64,000 nt of DNA from Prorocentrum cordatum (lineage: Eukaryota > Sar > Dinophyceae > Prorocentrales > Prorocentraceae), in the NCBI GenBank assembly GCA_963575745.1, contig CAUYUJ010011203.1, positions 192,152 to 256,151 on the forward strand, read 5' to 3'. Below are positions 1-11,639 of the stretch, in pieces (position 1 is the first letter of the stretch; every line of letters begins with the position of its first letter). The translations under genes were made by a program, and so were the position numbers. Under the pieces are notes generated by a model that was not told where the DNA came from, searched no databases, and worked only from the letters and a program-made list of their open reading frames with translations.

Positions 1-1
1 C

Positions 2-911
2 AAAAACCGCCACAAGCACCAGCTCCAGTTGATCAGGCATGAGACAATGGCAAAGGCGCGCGGAGATGACAGAACACAGTGGCGTGGACAGGCGCAGAGC
101 ATGGTGCAAATCTCGGACAAAGCAGTGGCGGACAAGCCAGCTGAGAACCAGCCCGTAGGCATCACCAAGCTCAGTTCGTTCCAGTTGGGACAGCGCCTGG
201 AGGACACCAAGAGGAAGATCATCACATCAGAAGAACGGCTCACGGAGCGCGATGAGGAGTACCAGCGCGCTCTGGACCGCCGTGATGCCGAGAAACAGAT
301 GTTGGACAACCACAAGCTCAAGAAGCAGCAGATCGAGAAGGCAAAGACCGAGGCCTTCCTCCGAGAGCAAGCCAGTGGAGCAGAGCATCCAGCACTACAG
401 CTCTTCGGGAACGTCGTGGAGGTCCAGCAGGCAGCGGGAGACAGCGAGGTCCCAGAGTGTCTTCGAGCCCCGTCGCAAGCCTTGCAGCAGGCGATCGAGT
501 TGTACAACCAGCAGCACAAGCAGCAGGAAGCAGAGGCTGTGCGTGCGAAAGCTCAGCAGCAGCGTGATGCTCGTGCTGATGGTGATGGTGCTGGTGATGT
601 ACCCCATGGTTCTACCTGACGAAGTGCCAGTCCCTGATGACGAGGACTTGGACGAGATCTTCGCGGACCATGGCCTCAATCTTGACGGTGAGATGGAGGG
701 GGAAGAAGTCGAGCGCATCACTGAGGCCAGGAAGAGGCCTCGTCACCAGTTTGCAGCAGCTGCAGAACGAGCAAAGCAGAGAAAGGTGCGGGCCCCAGCT
801 GCTTCTGAGGGAGCCTCAGCCCGAGGCTCTTGCGTATGTGAACAGCTGGGGCCAAGTCCAGCAGATAGTGGACGACTCCAAGTCCACGTTGCAGCAGATG
901 AGTTCGATTGA
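2..911 (+). pseudogene. LINE ORF1-like protein, partial
   Basis: The frame is open to the left edge of the window, so the true start is missing; the first in-frame ATG is at 47. The protein is polar. Residues from about 60 to 110 (counting from position 29) form a charged coiled-coil-like stretch rich in Glu, Arg, Lys and Gln. The frame ends at 619. An acidic then basic continuation (DEVPVPDDEDLDEIF and following) is read in the next frame to a stop at 911, so a frameshift lies near 560-610. By position ahead of an endonuclease it is probably the LINE ORF1 or the polyprotein N-terminus. No zinc knuckle is visible. Confidence 0.5.
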
Positions 912-956
912 GAATGCATCGTCAGCAGGGCTGTTTCAGCATGTCCAGATCACGAA

Positions 957-2162
957 TTGTCTCCCACGACTGTGGGGACTTCGGTGACCACAGCTACGAG
1001 TACGGCAAGTCAAGTACAAGCTGGATTGTCATCAGTGGTGCCCGTGGGCCCTCCAAGTGCCACGGGCCCTCGAGCCGCTGTCGGCCCTGCCGCGGGCCGT
1101 GGAGTCGCTGTCGGCGCTCGGCCGGGGGAGCGTGCCGCGGCAGGTGAAGGTGCAACGTGGGCGGGGCCGCCGATGCCTGGAAGGGCGGCGCGTTGGCCTG
1201 GGCGGAACAGGGAGCAGCTCTGCGAGCACCCGTCGGCTCCGTCGCCAAGCCAGAGGCAACCACGCGACCGCTCCATGGAGGTGGACCAGCTCGGTACTGA
1301 TGGGCTTCTTGGAAACATCACGACGGTGGTGCCAACGGTCTCTCGACATTCCATTTTGGTTGGGAACACATCGTCGGCGACCAGGATTAATCTGTCTGGA
1401 GTCTGCCAAAGGTGCGGAACGAGTCTTCTGCCGACCGCGAAGGTCGGAACTTGGAGAATCGTGACGGCCAACATCACTTCTGCCCAGAAGGAGGCGACAA
1501 AGTTATCCACTATTGCGAATGAGGTGGCTGAGCACGAGGTCGAGGCCGATGCGCTTCTTGTCCAAGCGCACAAGTTGCTAAAGCAGGCGGTCGGGGACAC
1601 GATTGTCAGGCAAAAGCATCAAGGTTGGCACTTCCACGTTGCGCCAGCCAAGGAAGGTAATACCCAGCACGCAGCCTCATCGGGAGTGGCAGTTGGAGTT
1701 CGGCAGGACATCGGCTGGGCTGACCCGCCAGACTTTGGAGGAGTGGCACCGCCGCGTTCGAGGTGGACAACGTATGGGTCGATGGCATGCTCCCTGGAGG
1801 CTTCATGTTTGCCTCGATCGACCTCGTCTCAGGCAACCACCACAAGGATGTGGAGGATAGGAATCGGCAGATTATTTGGGTGATTCGAGCAGCTAAAGCG
1901 TCTGGGGCGACCTTTCATCCTTAGCGGTGATTGAAATATGAGCCCGCTCGACTTGGAGGAGCTGAACGCCTTGAACGACATGGCAGCTACTATCGCAGCT
2001 CCCTTTGAGCGGACGTGTTCAGCAGGAAGGGGACGCACTATTGATTTCGTTGCGGTTTCAAAGCATTTCAAGAGTCTGATCACTGGTGTTCGAAGGTCGG
2101 CAGGACTCAGCATGGCGACGCACTGGGCTGCTCTGCTTGAGCTGAAGCAGGACCGGGAGTAG
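957..2162 (+). pseudogene. LINE AP endonuclease domain, frameshifted
   Basis: An apurinic-type endonuclease would nick target DNA for target-primed reverse transcription. In the frame starting at 957, residues 165-175 read GTWRIVTANIT, matching the first endonuclease motif (Asn present). The next motif reads VQAHK at residues 202-206, where the family has QEHK, so the metal-binding Glu is Ala. GVAVGVR follows at 243-249. The frame then shifts. A middle part (FMFASIDLVSGNHH, about 1800-1850) is in another frame, and the C-terminal part at 1938-2162 has GRTIDFVAVS and THWAALLEL, equivalent to the family's IDF and SDH motifs. The first 160 residues are Ala/Pro/Gly-rich linker. Confidence 0.7.
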
Positions 2163-2604
2163 CGATGGAGCAGCAGATTGTCATGCCGAAGAAGTTCCCA
2201 AGGAATGCGCCCTCGGTGCACCGAGGGCGCCACCTTCGTACTCTCAAGTGCCCAGGGGATGTGAGCATGGGAGAAGTGATCAAGGTCTAGACTGGTGCTT
2301 CACTAAAGGGATGCAGCTGGCCGAGCAGGAGCTAGGTGACAGGTACCATCTTGAAGATAACAAACGAAGGGCCGCAGCTGGGCGTGGAGAGCTTGTTGAC
2401 CCACAGTTTTTAAGATAGTAGCCTCTGCAAGGAAAGCACCAGGTCGCGGAGCGGAAGGTGATCCAATCTCGAGAAGCTGGAGGAGGGCATCCATGGCCAT
2501 CCAGGATATCATTCACGCGCCCAATAGAGAATTGGGTCTTGGACTCGCAATGTGCTACGCAGCGTATGCGCACGTTTGAGAAGTTCAAATAGAATAATAT
2601 CAAC
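2163..2604 (+). other. LINE linker between endonuclease and RT
   Basis: This is probably the connector between the endonuclease and RT of the same LINE. No frame stays open for long and I recognise no motif. It is best read as decayed coding sequence. Confidence 0.4.
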
Positions 2605-3918
2605 ATGGGAAGCTCTTGGTCTATCTTCTGGTATCGACTTGAACACGAGTGGTGTTGGGAAGATGATTGGCTTTGTGACTGCAGCTGGTTTGTGACGCAA
2701 GAGGCCACCAAGGTGGAGCAGCAGCATACTAAGCAGCGTGTTCGAGAGTGGCGACAGGCAGTTGCAAAGTCCATTGAGCAGGAGGACGCCAAGTCACATA
2801 GATGGAGCAGGTTACCAACAAGGTGGACACAAGCTGAGGTCCACCCCACCACGGGCATCAATTCCCACGCGACGACGCTCGACACAAACCTTCAGCAATG
2901 GCTCCAGATTTGGAATCACGATCCTGATGCGGAGTCGTTTGGCGCAGGGCTTCGCATGCAGGAGGTGGAGGACGAAGAGCAGATGGCACCGCTCGATGCA
3001 GAACAGATCAGGAAAGCAGCGTTACCCTTCAAGCTCAAGACGGCCACAGGCATCGACAACCTGGGGCCCAGGAACATGGCGTTGCTCTCATATGACTGCC
3101 TCAATGCGTTCGGCGGTGTGATGGAGGTGGCAGAGAAGATCATTAAAGTACCCACCCAGATGACTAACACGGGCGTGCCACGTCTCCCAAAACCTGAAGG
3201 GGGACACAGACTGATCGGTTTGATGACGGACACGCTGCAAGTGCACAATCGGCGCCGACGGCATGTACAGCGCGGGTGGCTTCAAGAGTATGCGCGACCA
3301 TATCATTATGCTACGGCTGGCGAATGTTCTGAGAGGGCAGTTTGGACCCAGACTGTCGTGGCGGAGGCAGGCCGAGCTCTCATGATGCACCCGGCCACAG
3401 TTATGCTGGTTGTGAAGAAAGCTTTCGAGAAGATCGCACATGCAACTCTTTGGGCGATAGGTTGCAGACACAAGTTCCCCAAGCGAAGGCTTGCCATGCT
3501 TATCAAGACACATGCAGGGAGAAGGGGCCTCAAGTTCGACAAAATTGCCTCCAGGTTCATTAGCACAAACCAAGGGGTCAGTGCAGGTTGCCCGGATGCT
3601 ACCAACATGATGAGTTGGTTCACGTGGGGGGCGTACGACCAGGTCTACACGCTGTGGCCCTCTCTCACGATCAGTGTTGTCGTGGATGATGGTAATTTGC
3701 AGGCATCGGGCACGGAGAAAGACGCAGTACGGATCATCATTGAGGCGGTCAAGTTGCTGCGCAGACTCCAGGTGAAGGTGAGTTTAGAGCTGGGCCCGAA
3801 CAAAGGTCATGTCATTGCGACGACACCGACAATGGCAATGGAAGTTGAAATGGCGCTGAGTGATCGGGCCTTCCGACGAGCAAGAGTTGTCCGTCAACTT
3901 GGGCATGATCGGGCATGA
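2605..3918 (+). pseudogene. LINE reverse transcriptase domain
   Basis: Frame of 437 residues starting at an ATG. The RT order is visible: KTATGIDNLGPR (145-156), LPKPEGGHRLIGLM (194-207), motif A VMLVVKKAFEKIAH (266-279), motif B NQGVSAGCPDAT (322-333) and motif C SVVVDDG (357-363). The Asp pair of motif C is kept, but motif A has Val at 269 where the catalytic Asp belongs, so the enzyme would be inactive. The frame ends at a 10-bp tandem duplication at 3901-3920 and the homology continues in another frame. The start at 2605 is only the first ATG after the break, not a real gene start. Confidence 0.85.
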
Positions 3919-3920
3919 TC
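3901..3920 (+). repeat. 10-bp tandem duplication that breaks the LINE frame
   Basis: GGGCATGATC occurs twice in a row. The RT frame runs into TGA inside the second copy. Without one copy the frame would pass directly into the post-RT frame used at 3921-4576. The duplication is therefore the cause of this frameshift. Confidence 0.85.
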
Positions 3921-4576
3921 GACGTATGGGAGGAGGTGCAAGGATACCCACTCATCGGAGTCGTGTTGCAGCTGGTGGGCGTAGAGTTGCACGGTTTCGA
4001 AGGTTGGCCCAAGGCGGCAGGCAGATGGGTAAGCTCTTTCGCTCTGGTGGTCTTGCGTCGATCGGCTACGCAGCCGTGGTGCAGGGCATGAACGATACCC
4101 AGTTGCAAAAGGTCAGAGACCCATCTGGTCATGCACTGTTTGGATCGGCGAGGGGAAGATGTAGAACCATGGAGTTTCTACTTTCGCACTGTCCCAGGGC
4201 AAACCGCCCCACCTTCATAGCGGACGAGTACCCGTTGGTGTACTGGCTCAAGGCGAAGTGGGAGCAGTGGGACAAGCCCAAGGCGATGGCACTGGCTTTC
4301 ATGCACGCGCAGGATCACACACGTCCGTGGCAGTCTGTGCAGGGACCAGCGGGGGCAGTACTCATGACTCTTAGACGCATGGGATGGCGTGATGAGAGGT
4401 GGAACCTTTGGTTCACGGAGCGCGGCTCGCGAGTGGAGTTGAACGACATAAGGATTGAAACGCGTAGAGGCTGGTCAACATATCCACCAAAAGGCGACTT
4501 CTGGAGGCAGTACCAGGCAGTCGTGGAATGGAAGGGCTCACCGGGCCACCTATTCTCGAGCCAGCTATGGACATGA
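3921..4576 (+). pseudogene. LINE post-RT C-terminal region
   Basis: About 220 residues continue the LINE polyprotein after the RT. An Arg-rich stretch is followed by LFRSGGLASIGYAAVVQG, then EYPLVYWLKAKWEQW and GAVLMTLRRMGW, and the stop is at 4574-4576. No zinc finger or RNase H motif is clear. It is placed here because its frame joins the RT exactly across the 10-bp duplication. Its function is not known to me. Confidence 0.6.
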
Positions 4577-4923
4577 TTGAACAACCACGACGGCACGGAG
4601 ATTTCAAGGGCGCAAGTCTTCTACGCACGTGGCTGGCTGGTGGTTTCTTCAACCAGGTGGGACTACATGCGTGTCCAGCGCGTTTGAATCCGTTTCGAAT
4701 CCACGTCGATTCCACGTTCAACCCACGTCGGAGTACAAGAACAGACTGCCATTCATCGAGTAGGAGATCGACTACAGAATTGATGCCCCCCGAAATTCTT
4801 CTTGCGTCGACTCTGCGAAAATATGACGTAGAGTGTTCCGTAGATCTACGGAGCGTTCTACATTTCCACTAGATTCGACGGAAAATCCATTCTGGCTGAA
4901 TCAATGCTGTAGCCGACCCCCTA
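4577..4923. other. Region after the LINE, nothing recognised
   Basis: Mixed-composition sequence that may hold the LINE 3' UTR. No poly-A or short tail repeat marks an end, and no gene is seen. Confidence 0.4.
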
Positions 4924-5020
4924 CTGGAACTTACGGTACGGGAGAGGCCCCCCTGACAGCTGCGAAGCCCATGCTGGAACTAATACGGTACGGGAGAGGC
5001 CCCCCTGACGGATGCGAAGC
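4924..5020. repeat. Two-copy tandem repeat, about 52 bp
   Basis: CTGGAAC followed by ACGGTACGGGAGAGGCCCCC and CTGACRGMTGCGAAGC occurs twice, offset by 50-52 bp. The copies differ at a few bases. No coding role is apparent. Confidence 0.8.
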
Positions 5021-5218
5021 AAAACCTCCCCCGACGTCTTTGTGCCCCCCCGGTGCCGACGGGCGGCGGGTACGGTGCGGCAGCCGCGATGGGCAAGCCA
5101 AGCGCGGCGCCCGCCGGGGCGGCGGCCGCGGGTGGGGACGGCACCGAGCGCGGCGGCGCCGTCATGGCCGCGAGCGCCTGGCGGGAGGACTGAGGAACCC
5201 AAGGCCCAAGGCCCCCTT

Positions 5219-5475
5219 CCTGCTCCTAGCACTCCATCCTGTCTCCTCCTTCCTCCTCCTCCTTCCTCCTCCTCCTGCTCCTCCTCCTCCTTCCTCCTCC
5301 TCCTCCTCATCCTTCTCCTCCTTCTCCTCCTCCTCCTCTGCTTGTCCTTCCCCCCGAGCCTGCTCCTAGCACTCCCTCCTGTCTCCTCCTTCCTCCTCCC
5401 TCCTCCTCCTCCCTGTCCTCCTCCTCCTCCTCCTCCTCCTTCTCCTCCTCCTCCTCTGCTTCTCCTTCCCCCCGA
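5219..5475. repeat. CCT microsatellite with internal 140-bp repeat
   Basis: Almost pure (CCT)n with small interruptions. The string CTGCTCCTAGCACTCC recurs at 5220 and 5360, and CCCCCGAGCC recurs at 5351 and 5470. The tract therefore has a repeat of about 140 bp imposed on the trinucleotide. Long Pro/Ser/Leu frames here are by-products. Confidence 0.85.
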
Positions 5476-7135
5476 GCCGGCCGCTCCGCGCCGGTGCCGC
5501 CGGAATGCCCAACCAACCTGCTCTTCGGGCAGGATCCAAGATTCCTGGGTCAACAAAAACATTGAAGGAAACAGAGGGCCTGCAGTGTCTTCGGCCCAAG
5601 AGGGGGCAACCCGAACTGGCCCCAGGAGCCCTCTAGTGCCAGGACGGCCACCGAGACTGTCAAGAGGCCCTCCCAAAAAACACCAAAGAGGTCACAGAAG
5701 GCCTCCAAGAAGCGCCAAAAGGAAACCCTCAGAGGCACCCTCAGAGGCCTTCAAGAGGCCCCTAGAGGTCTTCAAGAGGCCTCTAAGAAGCATCCCAAGA
5801 GGAAACTCGAAGAGGCGTTCAAGTGGACTCTGGCCCACAAACCAGGCACGGTGGCGGGATGGGCCGGCGGCCACCAAATCCGCCGCCCCGTCGATTCATC
5901 GCAGGGGTGCCTGGCGTGCTGAATCCTTTCGGTTTTGGTTTTGGTTCTTTATCCAAAAGAACTCCGCCTGGGGCTTCGGCCCGTCCCGCAGGCCACCCGG
6001 AAAGATTGCCCAGACCCTTCCGGAGGTGGTTTCAAAGGGTGTTTCCTGCTCCAGACGGCTCCAAGACGGCCCAAGATGGCCTCCAAGACGGCTAAGATGG
6101 CCCCAAGATGCCTCCAAGACGGCCCAAGATGCACCCAAGACGGCCTCAGATGGCCTCCAAGACGGCCCCCAAGAGGCCTCCAAGACAGCCCAAGAGGCCT
6201 CCGAGAGGTCCTCCAGAAGGCCAGAAGGCCCAAAATAACTGGTTCTCCTAAGGTTTTTGAAGAATGTTGACATGTGCTTCTTTTCGGCGGAAGAGGAGGC
6301 CCCCACGATCGCCCCAAGATCGCCCACGAGGCCTCCAAGATGGCCCCATGACAGCCGAAGACGCCCTCCAAGACGGCCCCAAGAGGGCCCCAAGACGGCC
6401 CAAGAGGCCCAAAATGGCCTCCAAGACAGCTAAGATGGCCCCAAGATGCCTCCGACACAGCCCAAAATGCACCCAAGACGGCCTGAGATGGCCTCCAGAT
6501 GTTCTAAGACGGCCCAAGAGGCCCCCAAGAGGCCTCCAAGACAGCCCAAGAGGCCTCCGCGAGGTCCTCCGGGAGGGCCAGAAGAGGCCAAAATCATCGA
6601 TTTTCCTAAGGTTTTTGAAGGATTCTGGCAATTGCTTCTTTTCGGCATTCCCTCAAGACGGCCCAAGAGGCCCCCAATATCGCCCACGAGGCCTCCAAGA
6701 TGGCCCCATGACGGCCCAAGAGGCCCCCAAGACGGCCCCAAGAGAGCACAAGGGGCCTCTAAGACTGCCAACATGGCTTCCAAGACGGCTAAGATGGCCC
6801 CAAGATGCCTCCAAGACGGCCCAAGATGCACCCAAGACGGCCTAAGGTGGCCTCAAGATGGCACAAGACGGCCCAAGGGGCCCCCAAGAGGCCTCCAAGA
6901 CGGCCCAAAAGGCGTCCAGGAGGTCTTCCAGGAGGGCACGACGAGGCAAAAATCACTGATTTTCCTGAGGTTTTTGAAAGATTGTGGCATATGCTTCTTC
7001 TCGGCATTCCGACGGCTCAAGACGGCGCCAGAGGCCCCCAAGATCGCCCAAGAGGCCTCCAAAATGGCCCCTATGACGGCGGCGGTGATTCGCCGTAGGC
7101 GTCTTCGATCCGCCACCCCCTCTGTTCATCACCGG
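5476..7135. repeat. CAAGA-GGCC degenerate repeat block with 358-bp higher-order unit
   Basis: Variants of CCAAGA(T/C/G)GGCC fill this block, with a loose period of 10-13 bp. A marker, AGGTTTTTGA followed 20-25 bp later by TTCT(T/C)TCGGC, occurs at 6251, 6609 and 6968. The higher-order period is thus 358-359 bp over at least three units. The block is bracketed by two related sequences with TTCATCRCMGGGGTGC near 5895 and 7122. Frames here encode only repetitive Pro/Arg/Lys strings and are treated as non-coding. Confidence 0.85.
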
Positions 7136-8239
7136 GGTGCTTGACGTGCTGGACGTGCTACTTTTTTGAACCCTTGCAACGGGTGGTCTCGGCTCGCGTC
7201 ACATCCCTCCAGCCAGACGGAAGGCACCGTAAAAGAGATCGTTCACTGGTCTTCCCGCCCAAGATGGCCGCAAGATGGCCAAGATGTCTCAAATTGGCCT
7301 CGCGCTGTACAGACTCAAACTTCTCCGACGGGACCGTCAGAAGAACAAAAAAAACGGGACCGAGTCTGAAATTTGGCGCGAGCCCTTCTCAGACCCCCAC
7401 GGGCCTTTTGGAACGATCCCGGAGCCCCCCGAACATCCCAGAGCCCCCCGAACGCCCTCGGCGAGGCGCAGCTGCTGGGAGGCCTCCCGAGGCGGACAAA
7501 ACGAAGACCGCGGGGAGCGGCGGCGCGGGGGCTTCTTCGGCCCTCGGGGACCCCTGCTCGAAGTCGCTCTTATACGCTCTCTCCATTTGGCAGGTTTCTT
7601 TCGAGGCGACTTGCGTGGACACCGCGTGGATCGCTCATCGCGGGGATCGTTCATCGCGTGGACTTGCAGGGTGATTCTGACACCGCGTGGATCGTTCATC
7701 CTTGAACGATCGGCGGTTACTTGATCGCCAGATCGCTCCAGCAGACTCTGCGCCGCCGCTGGCGTTCAACTCTGAACGCCCGCGGCAGGGTCGCTGCGAC
7801 GTCGGCACGACACACTGCATCCTGGGGGCACCTCACCTTTCGGGTGGGACGAAAAGAAAATATAGAGAAGGGAGAGGTTCGCGAATCAGCTAGCGTAGCT
7901 GGTTTCCCGGGGGGCGCCACTGCATCGCGGGGACGCAACCGGCCGAAGGCAGCACATTTCGTACCCCCCCCTTCCCAGACCCCCGACATCTTGCTTTTGA
8001 CCATAGCGTGACCCCCAAGGGTTTGGACCCTTTCCCCGAAACCGGCTTTTCATCGCGAACCGTTCGCTTGGCAGCCCCGCGGGCCCCCCCGAGGCCGACC
8101 ACTGCAGAAAACTGCCCGTCGTGATTTCTTCACGGGGCGATAGGGTTTGAAAACTCTGGGCCAGGGTCACCCCTGGCAACACCTTCTGGGGAAACTCCAG
8201 GAGGCCTCGCGCGGCCACTTGAGACACAACTTACGTCGG
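7136..8239. other. Unassigned sequence
   Basis: GC-rich sequence without a recognisable gene. The only structure seen is a direct repeat, ACACCGCGTGGATCGYTCATC-like, at about 7618 and 7679. Short frames on both strands have no family resemblance. Confidence 0.5.
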
Positions 8240-8350
8240 ATCACCGACGGGTTCACGGCGGGGCCACGTCGGATTCACGTCGGATGTGCGTCGGAATTCC
8301 GCTGGATCTACGTCGGGACATCGCCGCGCGAACGTCGTCCCATCTCTATC
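8240..8350. repeat. Degenerate ACGTCGGA repeat
   Basis: Seven or so variants of (A/T)CGTCGGA(T/A)(T/C) spaced 10-15 bp apart. One of the window's many short-motif repeat patches. Confidence 0.6.
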
Positions 8351-10357
8351 TGGGCGGACGCCGCCGCGCAGGCTTCCGCATCTGCTCACATGGTAACACG
8401 TGCAACTATTGCGTGCCGCGCGAGGCTTCCGGGACTCCCCCTCATGGTGGCGGAGTAAGAATAGCACTAGCAGAAATTGTTGACGGTCCGCGCGAATTTC
8501 TTGGATCTGCGCTGCCCCCCCTGGCAGCGCCTCCGGCGCCGCCCCTGGCTCCGTCCGCGCGCCGGAAGGTGGGGGGCCAGCGAAGATCCAACAAAAAACC
8601 CGCGCGGACCGGCATAACTCTGTGTTTACGCCGCTTGCTGCTCTTCGGCACGAAACACCAGATCATCACGCGGAGCCCCTGTCCCCGGAAAGCCCGACCC
8701 TTTCTTCGGCACCGGTTTCTCATCCTGGGGCCTGGGAAGGGCCCCCAGGCCCCATAACAGCCAAAAACCTCCGCTTGGGCACCAAACACCCGAACAGCAC
8801 GCCGAGCCCCCAGAGCCACGGCGCGGAAGGGGGAACGGGAGGGGAGGGGAGAGACCCTCACCCCTGTCGCTGCCGCACGGGCCACGGTGGCCTGCCATGT
8901 AGTTCCGACGAGTGGAATTGACCGCCGTGTATTTTTCAACATGCCATGTTCCGATGGCCAGGGCGCTCCGCTTCCGCGAGAATCGCGCAGCAGTCTTCGC
9001 TGCGTCGAGCCGCTGCGGCACCGCGCCCCGCCCGTGCTCCGTTGGGCGTTTTGCGCGCGAGTTCCCTGTTCGAACGCGAGAAAAGCAGAGGCGGCGAAGC
9101 CGCGAGGGGCAAAACGAAAGGATGCAGGTCATAACGCGCGGAAGGGCAACCGATCGCAATGAAAAGGAGCGGCGCGACAAGCACGGGAGGGGCCAGGGAC
9201 GAAATGGCATCAATGAAACGCGGACTGAATGAAAGAGGCTATTTGGGGGTGCGGCGGACGAGGCGCATGCGGGCCTGGAAAGCCGAAGGACGGCGGCATG
9301 GGAGGAGTGGCGCTGTTTGCGCCATGGTAACGGAGCGGGCGGGGCGTGGAGAGCCGGACGGCGACAACGACGACGACGACGAGCACGAAGAAGACGAGGG
9401 GCACTGGAGCGAGGGCAACGAGAAGGGGGGCGGAGGCCGAGAGAGGGGGGTGGGAAGGCGAAGTCGCAGACGGGGAAGGACAATTCCAGGAGGCCGACTG
9501 CGCCACCCCGCGCGGCGCTGAGAACTCGGAGAGACCAGCCACAGCGCATGCAGAAACGGCCTGCCCGCGCCGCTGCCAACGGCAAGCCAGGTGGTCAAAA
9601 CGCGCTTCAAGCCCCCCCCCATCGGCGTCGAGGGATCGACGGCGAAGAAAGAAGCGCGCGTCGCGGGCATCCCCCGCCAACGCCGAAGCATACAGTGAAC
9701 GGGAAGCAATCGCGCGACAACATCCCCCCATCCGCCGCAGCGTGCCCGAGGCGGGGAGCGCAGCCGGCGTCGAGGGCAGCCTCGCCCAGCGCCTCCGCAG
9801 ACTGCGCGAGTGGGGGGGCGAAGCGCGACCCAAAAGCACGCGGGCACACCCGGGCGCCCCGAGCGCGGGGCGGGGCGAAGAGCGCGCGAGTAGGATTCGC
9901 TCGGCGAGCGGGTCGAGAGGCGAAGCGGGTCTGGAACGCTCCGCTCGAGGCAGGCGTGATCAGCGCAACGGCATCAGCGCAACGGTCGCGCGCGAGGACG
10001 GCGACAAGAGGAGGGGCACAGTGGGCGGGGCATCGCTGACAGGGCCATGGGCAGTGGCAGGGGCAGGCGAGGAGGGCTACAACGGCAAGGACTTCTGCGA
10101 CGTCTACGAGGACAACTACAACCGGGATGGCGACCCTGCTCCTGCTTGTGACGCAACGTTCCCGCCGCTGCTGCGGTTGCTGTCAGCCGCTGGCGGGTGC
10201 CCTTGAAACCTATGATAACGCTCGAGCGGCGATCAGCTGTGGTAGGGCCACGTGAGCTGGCGCGGTGCACCATTTCCGCCGGGCCAGCAGCCGAGTGCCA
10301 ACCCCGCAGACTGCGCAGGAAAGTCCCGAGGAGGGCACGCGCCGCAATTTCCTGTTT
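8351..10357. other. Unassigned GC-rich sequence
   Basis: Several overlapping open frames exist on both strands, for example 9317-10039 plus and 8626-9585 minus. They are Arg/Ala/Pro-rich compositional frames with no motif I can name. A short GACGAC tract lies at 9359-9385. No gene can be supported. Confidence 0.5.
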
Positions 10358-10500
10358 TGGGGAAACAGAAAGGTACCGATACCGCTACTCTCCAGACCTC
10401 TCCCGGGGTGCGTCCTGACCAGGATTTCGACGCGAATCCAGCGGTGGCGACGCGGGCCTCCGAGGAGGCCCAAAAAGGCGAAAACGGGCGAAGGGGTAGA
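10358..10500. repeat. Dispersed repeat F, copy 1
   Basis: GTACCGATACCG, then CTCYCMSGGTGCGTYCTGAC, then GCGAATCCAGCGGT and AAGGCGAAAACG. The same ordered blocks recur at 54040-54185. Copies are perhaps 80 percent alike by eye. No coding frame is shared. Confidence 0.75.
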
Positions 10501-11558
10501 GGTACGGCGGTGGACAAACCTCCCTTTAGTAAACCTCCCTTAATGAAAACGGCCTAGGACCGAAACCGATGGACCTGGACCCGCAAAAATGACGGCCGCG
10601 GCGCCCTCTCGCGAGCCGAAAACGGCCAATTCGCTAATCGACGCGTGTCGGGGTAGGAGGTCGATCAACCTCCGAGGTTCCTGCTTGGCGCGCGCGTCCC
10701 CCCGCGGCCGCCAGGCCCGCGCCCGGGGCGACCCGCGACCGCCCCGCCGAGCGCACCGCGGCCGCAAGGAGCCTCCAGCGGGCCGGGCGGCCCCCTGGGC
10801 GCCCCGCCACGCGCTCTCCAGCGCGGGGATCTCGCTCGAGGCCGCGACTGTGACCACGGCGGGCGTGCACCAGTGGGGGGGCGACAGACGGAGGGGCAAG
10901 TAAGGTGCACCTTTCGTGCACCCCTCGCAGCCCTTCGGGGCCCCAGGGGGCGGGGCTTGTTTAGGGCCCCTTTCGTGCAATCCTCGACGCCCCCTCATTT
11001 ATAGCCCCCCATTGCCGAGCTCCCAACCACGGCGATGAATCCTGCCCCCGGGTGCTTCGAAGGAGCTTAGAAGGAGCTTAGAAGGGCCTGCGGCAAGGCT
11101 TCGGGCACGCGTGTTGGGAACGAGCTGGAAAGCGCTCCTCGGGACACGCTTGAGCTTCAAGCGAGGCGCTCCGAGGGTGCCTGCCCGGGAGCCTTGGAGA
11201 GGAGCTGGCCTACCCTGCGCTGCCGGCTTCTAATCTGAAGCCCTCTCAGCTCTCCGACATGGAGTCCACTTCGCGGCACCCCCCGCGAGAATTTCAAAAT
11301 GTGTGAGAGGCAACCTATATGAAGATCCAATTGGTTTCCACTTGAGTGCTTGCACAGGCACACGGAAAACAAGGACCTGTCGGCGGGAAGGTGGCGGGGC
11401 GAATGGGAGACCCGCCCGACCGACTTTGGAGCCACTCGCATCGGTCCAGGAGGAACGAACAGTAAGTCGAGAGCCCCACGGCGGGTCACGCAGTGGGTGC
11501 CCAGTAAGTCGGGGACCGAATCGGGGTCACTACCTCGCCCTCCGCATCCTCATTCGAA
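10501..11558. other. Unassigned sequence
   Basis: No gene recognised. A small tandem GAAGGAGCTTA occurs at 11059-11082. Overlapping Arg/Pro-rich frames on the minus strand at 10540-10998 look compositional. Confidence 0.45.
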
Positions 11559-11612
11559 GCCCTCCTCCTCCCTCCTCCTCCTCATCTTCTCCTCCTCCTC
11601 CTCCTCCTCCAC
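11559..11612. repeat. CTC microsatellite
   Basis: Short (CTC/CCT)n tract with a few interruptions. Confidence 0.8.
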
Positions 11613-11639
11613 GGGATCTTCTGGAACTCGCTCGGAAAC

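Larger units (their letters stand above)
1..4576 (+). mobile_element. LINE (non-LTR retrotransposon) remnant
   Basis: Plus-strand remains of an APE-type non-LTR retrotransposon, in the order ORF1-like coiled coil, AP endonuclease, reverse transcriptase, post-RT region. The left end lies outside the window. The coding sequence passes through several frames, so the copy is dead. Catalytic positions are also lost in both the endonuclease and the RT. No poly-A tail or target duplication was found, so the 3' boundary is only the end of recognisable coding sequence. The domain order and the wording of the motifs resemble LINEs abundant in dinoflagellates (family knowledge, not a search). Confidence 0.85.
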
